Shown piece after piece: positions 5,992-6,446 of a stretch of 6,446 bases of DNA; within the stretch, counting starts at the first letter, position 1; every line of letters starts with the position of its first letter. Source of the stretch: an uncultured Oscillospiraceae bacterium. Lineage in GTDB: Bacteria; Bacillota; Clostridia; Oscillospirales; Oscillospiraceae. The notes below the pieces were generated by a model. The model ran no database searches and had not been told where the DNA came from. It saw only the letters and a program-made list of their open reading frames with translations. A program made the position numbers and the translations under genes. The DNA is taken from the NCBI GenBank assembly GCA_910585735.1, contig CAJUEU010000068.1, forward strand, positions 1 to 6,446, in the 5' to 3' direction.

Positions 5992-6068
5992 GGCGGCATA
6001 GCTCAGTTGGCTAGAGCACACGGTTCATACCCGTGGTGTCCCCGGTTCAAATCCAGGTGCCGCTACCA
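5992..6068 (+). tRNA. tRNA-Met (CAT), elongator type
   Basis: A 77-base cloverleaf with encoded CCA (6066-6068). The acceptor GGCGGCA pairs with TGCCGCT with a G1-T72 wobble, as I recall for Bacillus elongator tRNA-Met. The anticodon stem CACGG/CCGTG encloses TTCATAC, anticodon CAT at 6026-6028. The T arm CCCGG (6041-6045) / CCAGG (6053-6057) has one C-A mismatch in its middle (6043/6055). CAT could also mean tRNA-Ile with lysidine or the initiator. The anticodon arm resembles elongator Met, and the G1-T72 wobble argues against the initiator, which usually has a C1-A72 mismatch. Confidence 0.92.
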
Positions 6069-6070
6069 AA

Positions 6071-6106
6071 TCCCCAAGGGCGCCCAGGCCGGGCGCCCTA
6101 CGGGGA
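6071..6106. repeat. GC-rich hairpin in the Met-Glu tRNA spacer
   Basis: A perfect 9-bp stem AGGGCGCCC (6077-6085) / GGGCGCCCT (6091-6099) has a five-base AGGCC loop. It is extended by TCCCC (6071-6075) / GGGGA (6102-6106) across a small internal loop. There is no T-run after it, so it is more likely a processing or transcript-folding element than a terminator. Confidence 0.7.
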
Positions 6107-6134
6107 AACCATCTGGAGGGGCCGCGAAAAATAT

Positions 6135-6209
6135 GGCCCGTTGGTCAAGTGGTTAAGACACCGCCCTTTCACGGCGGTAACATGGGTTCGAATCCCGTAC
6201 GGGTCACCA
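6135..6209 (+). tRNA. tRNA-Glu (TTC)
   Basis: A 75-base cloverleaf with encoded CCA (6207-6209). The acceptor GGCCCGT/ACGGGTC has one G-T wobble. The anticodon stem CCGCC/GGCGG encloses CTTTCAC, anticodon TTC at 6168-6170. The T arm ATGGG/CCCGT encloses TTCGAAT. It reads Glu codons GAA and GAG and also supplies Glu-tRNA for tetrapyrrole synthesis in bacteria with the C5 pathway. Confidence 0.96.
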
Positions 6210-6213
6210 CGTC

Positions 6214-6284
6214 AGAAGAAACCTGATCCGTTCCGTTTCCGGCCTGTGGAACGGCCGGAAACTGCACATACTCAGGTTCCTTCT
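6214..6284. repeat. Nested inverted repeats in the Glu-Val tRNA spacer
   Basis: The outer arms AGAAGAAACCTGA (6214-6226) and TCAGGTTCCTTCT (6272-6284) pair over 13 positions with one mismatch. Inside, GTTTCCGGCC (6235-6244) and GGCCGGAAAC (6253-6262) pair perfectly over 10 bases with an 8-base loop. A competing 7-bp pairing, CCGTTCC (6228-6234) with GGAACGG (6248-6254), overlaps the inner stem, so the spacer could switch between two folds. Confidence 0.65.
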
Positions 6285-6291
6285 TCCTTCT

Positions 6292-6323
6292 CCCCACAAA
6301 AGCTGAAGACCGCTTTTGCGGGG
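6292..6323. repeat. Hairpin in the Glu-Val tRNA spacer
   Basis: CCCCACAAAAGC (6292-6303) pairs with GCTTTTGCGGGG (6312-6323) with one A-C mismatch and an eight-base loop. What follows is GC-rich with no T-run, so it is not a normal terminator. Confidence 0.6.
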
Positions 6324-6358
6324 ACCCCGGGGCCGGGGACCCCGGGGCCGGGGGCCCC
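6323..6358. repeat. 15-bp GC-rich tandem repeat
   Basis: GACCCCGGGGCCGGG occurs at 6323-6337 and 6338-6352 exactly, followed by a degenerate partial copy GGCCCC (6353-6358). The unit is rich in self-complementary CCCCGGGG, so alternative hairpins or slippage are likely. Confidence 0.85.
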
Positions 6359-6365
6359 ACAATTT

Positions 6366-6442
6366 GGAGGCTTAGCTCAGCTGGTTAGAGCGCTTGCTTC
6401 ACACGCAAGAGGTCACTGGTTCGAGTCCAGTAGTCTCCACCA
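6366..6442 (+). tRNA. tRNA-Val (CAC)
   Basis: A 77-base cloverleaf with encoded CCA (6440-6442). The acceptor GGAGGCT/AGTCTCC has one G-T wobble. The anticodon stem CTTGC/GCAAG encloses TTCACAC, anticodon CAC at 6400-6402, reading the Val codon GTG. The T arm ACTGG/CCAGT encloses TTCGAGT. It lies 156 bases after tRNA-Glu. The window ends four bases later with no terminator, so more tRNA genes may follow. Confidence 0.96.
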
Positions 6443-6446
6443 AAAA

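Noticed and set aside
5878..6156. A + strand open frame over the tRNA promoter and the tRNA-Met gene
   Set aside because: Its first codon is part of the -35 box, it reads through a tRNA gene, and it has no ribosome site.
6169..6360. A 63-codon - strand open frame overlapping tRNA-Glu
   Set aside because: It reads into a tRNA gene and through the GC tandem repeat, giving a repetitive Pro/Gly/Ser product.

Overview
The window looks like chromosome of a GC-rich, Gram-positive-type anaerobe of the class Clostridia, most likely the Oscillospiraceae (Flavonifractor-like). This is inferred from the strong GGAGG-type ribosome sites, sigma-A-type promoters, CCA-encoding tRNAs with a Bacillus/Clostridium-like elongator tRNA-Met, and proteins of Firmicutes flavour (SecA with a SEC-C tail, PgeF, VanZ family, VanR-like regulator). 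The species cannot be fixed from this sequence alone. All protein and RNA genes found lie on the + strand.

Layout. (1) 1-732 is the 3' end of secA, followed by a terminator-like hairpin at 741-770. (2) 733-1011 is a non-coding gap with a long hairpin (909-968) and an AT-rich stretch ahead of pgeF. (3) 1012-1827 is pgeF, a cytosolic multicopper-oxidase-like (YfiH) protein. Its stop codon lies inside a 16-bp stem-loop. (4) 1828-1957 is a very AT-rich gap holding three 28-bp tandem repeats, each made of two 14-bp half units. (5) 1958-3505 is a lipoprotein of the family 5 (oligopeptide/nickel) solute-binding proteins, with no permease or ATPase gene nearby. (6) A near-consensus promoter (3545-3574) leads into a VanZ-family membrane protein with a large C-terminal extracytoplasmic region. 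The promoter overlaps the apparent 5' end of that reading frame, so I place the start at a TTG at 3614. (7) 5091-5783 encodes an OmpR/VanR-type response regulator with no histidine kinase after it. (8) A perfectly spaced promoter (5878-5906) drives a tRNA cluster, Met(CAU)-Glu(UUC)-Val(CAC), with structured spacers. The cluster probably continues past the window.

How the parts may work together. secA, pgeF and the tRNA genes are housekeeping. The binding lipoprotein, VanZ-type protein and VanR-like regulator run in the same direction with no convincing terminator between them, and could form an envelope-sensing set. This is an inference from order and family only. It is not a vancomycin-resistance operon: no vanH/A/X-type enzyme genes and no vanS are present. 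The least-explained features are the 14-bp-period ATTAYG repeat array and the matching motif on both sides of pgeF. I did not find a clear new multi-gene system.
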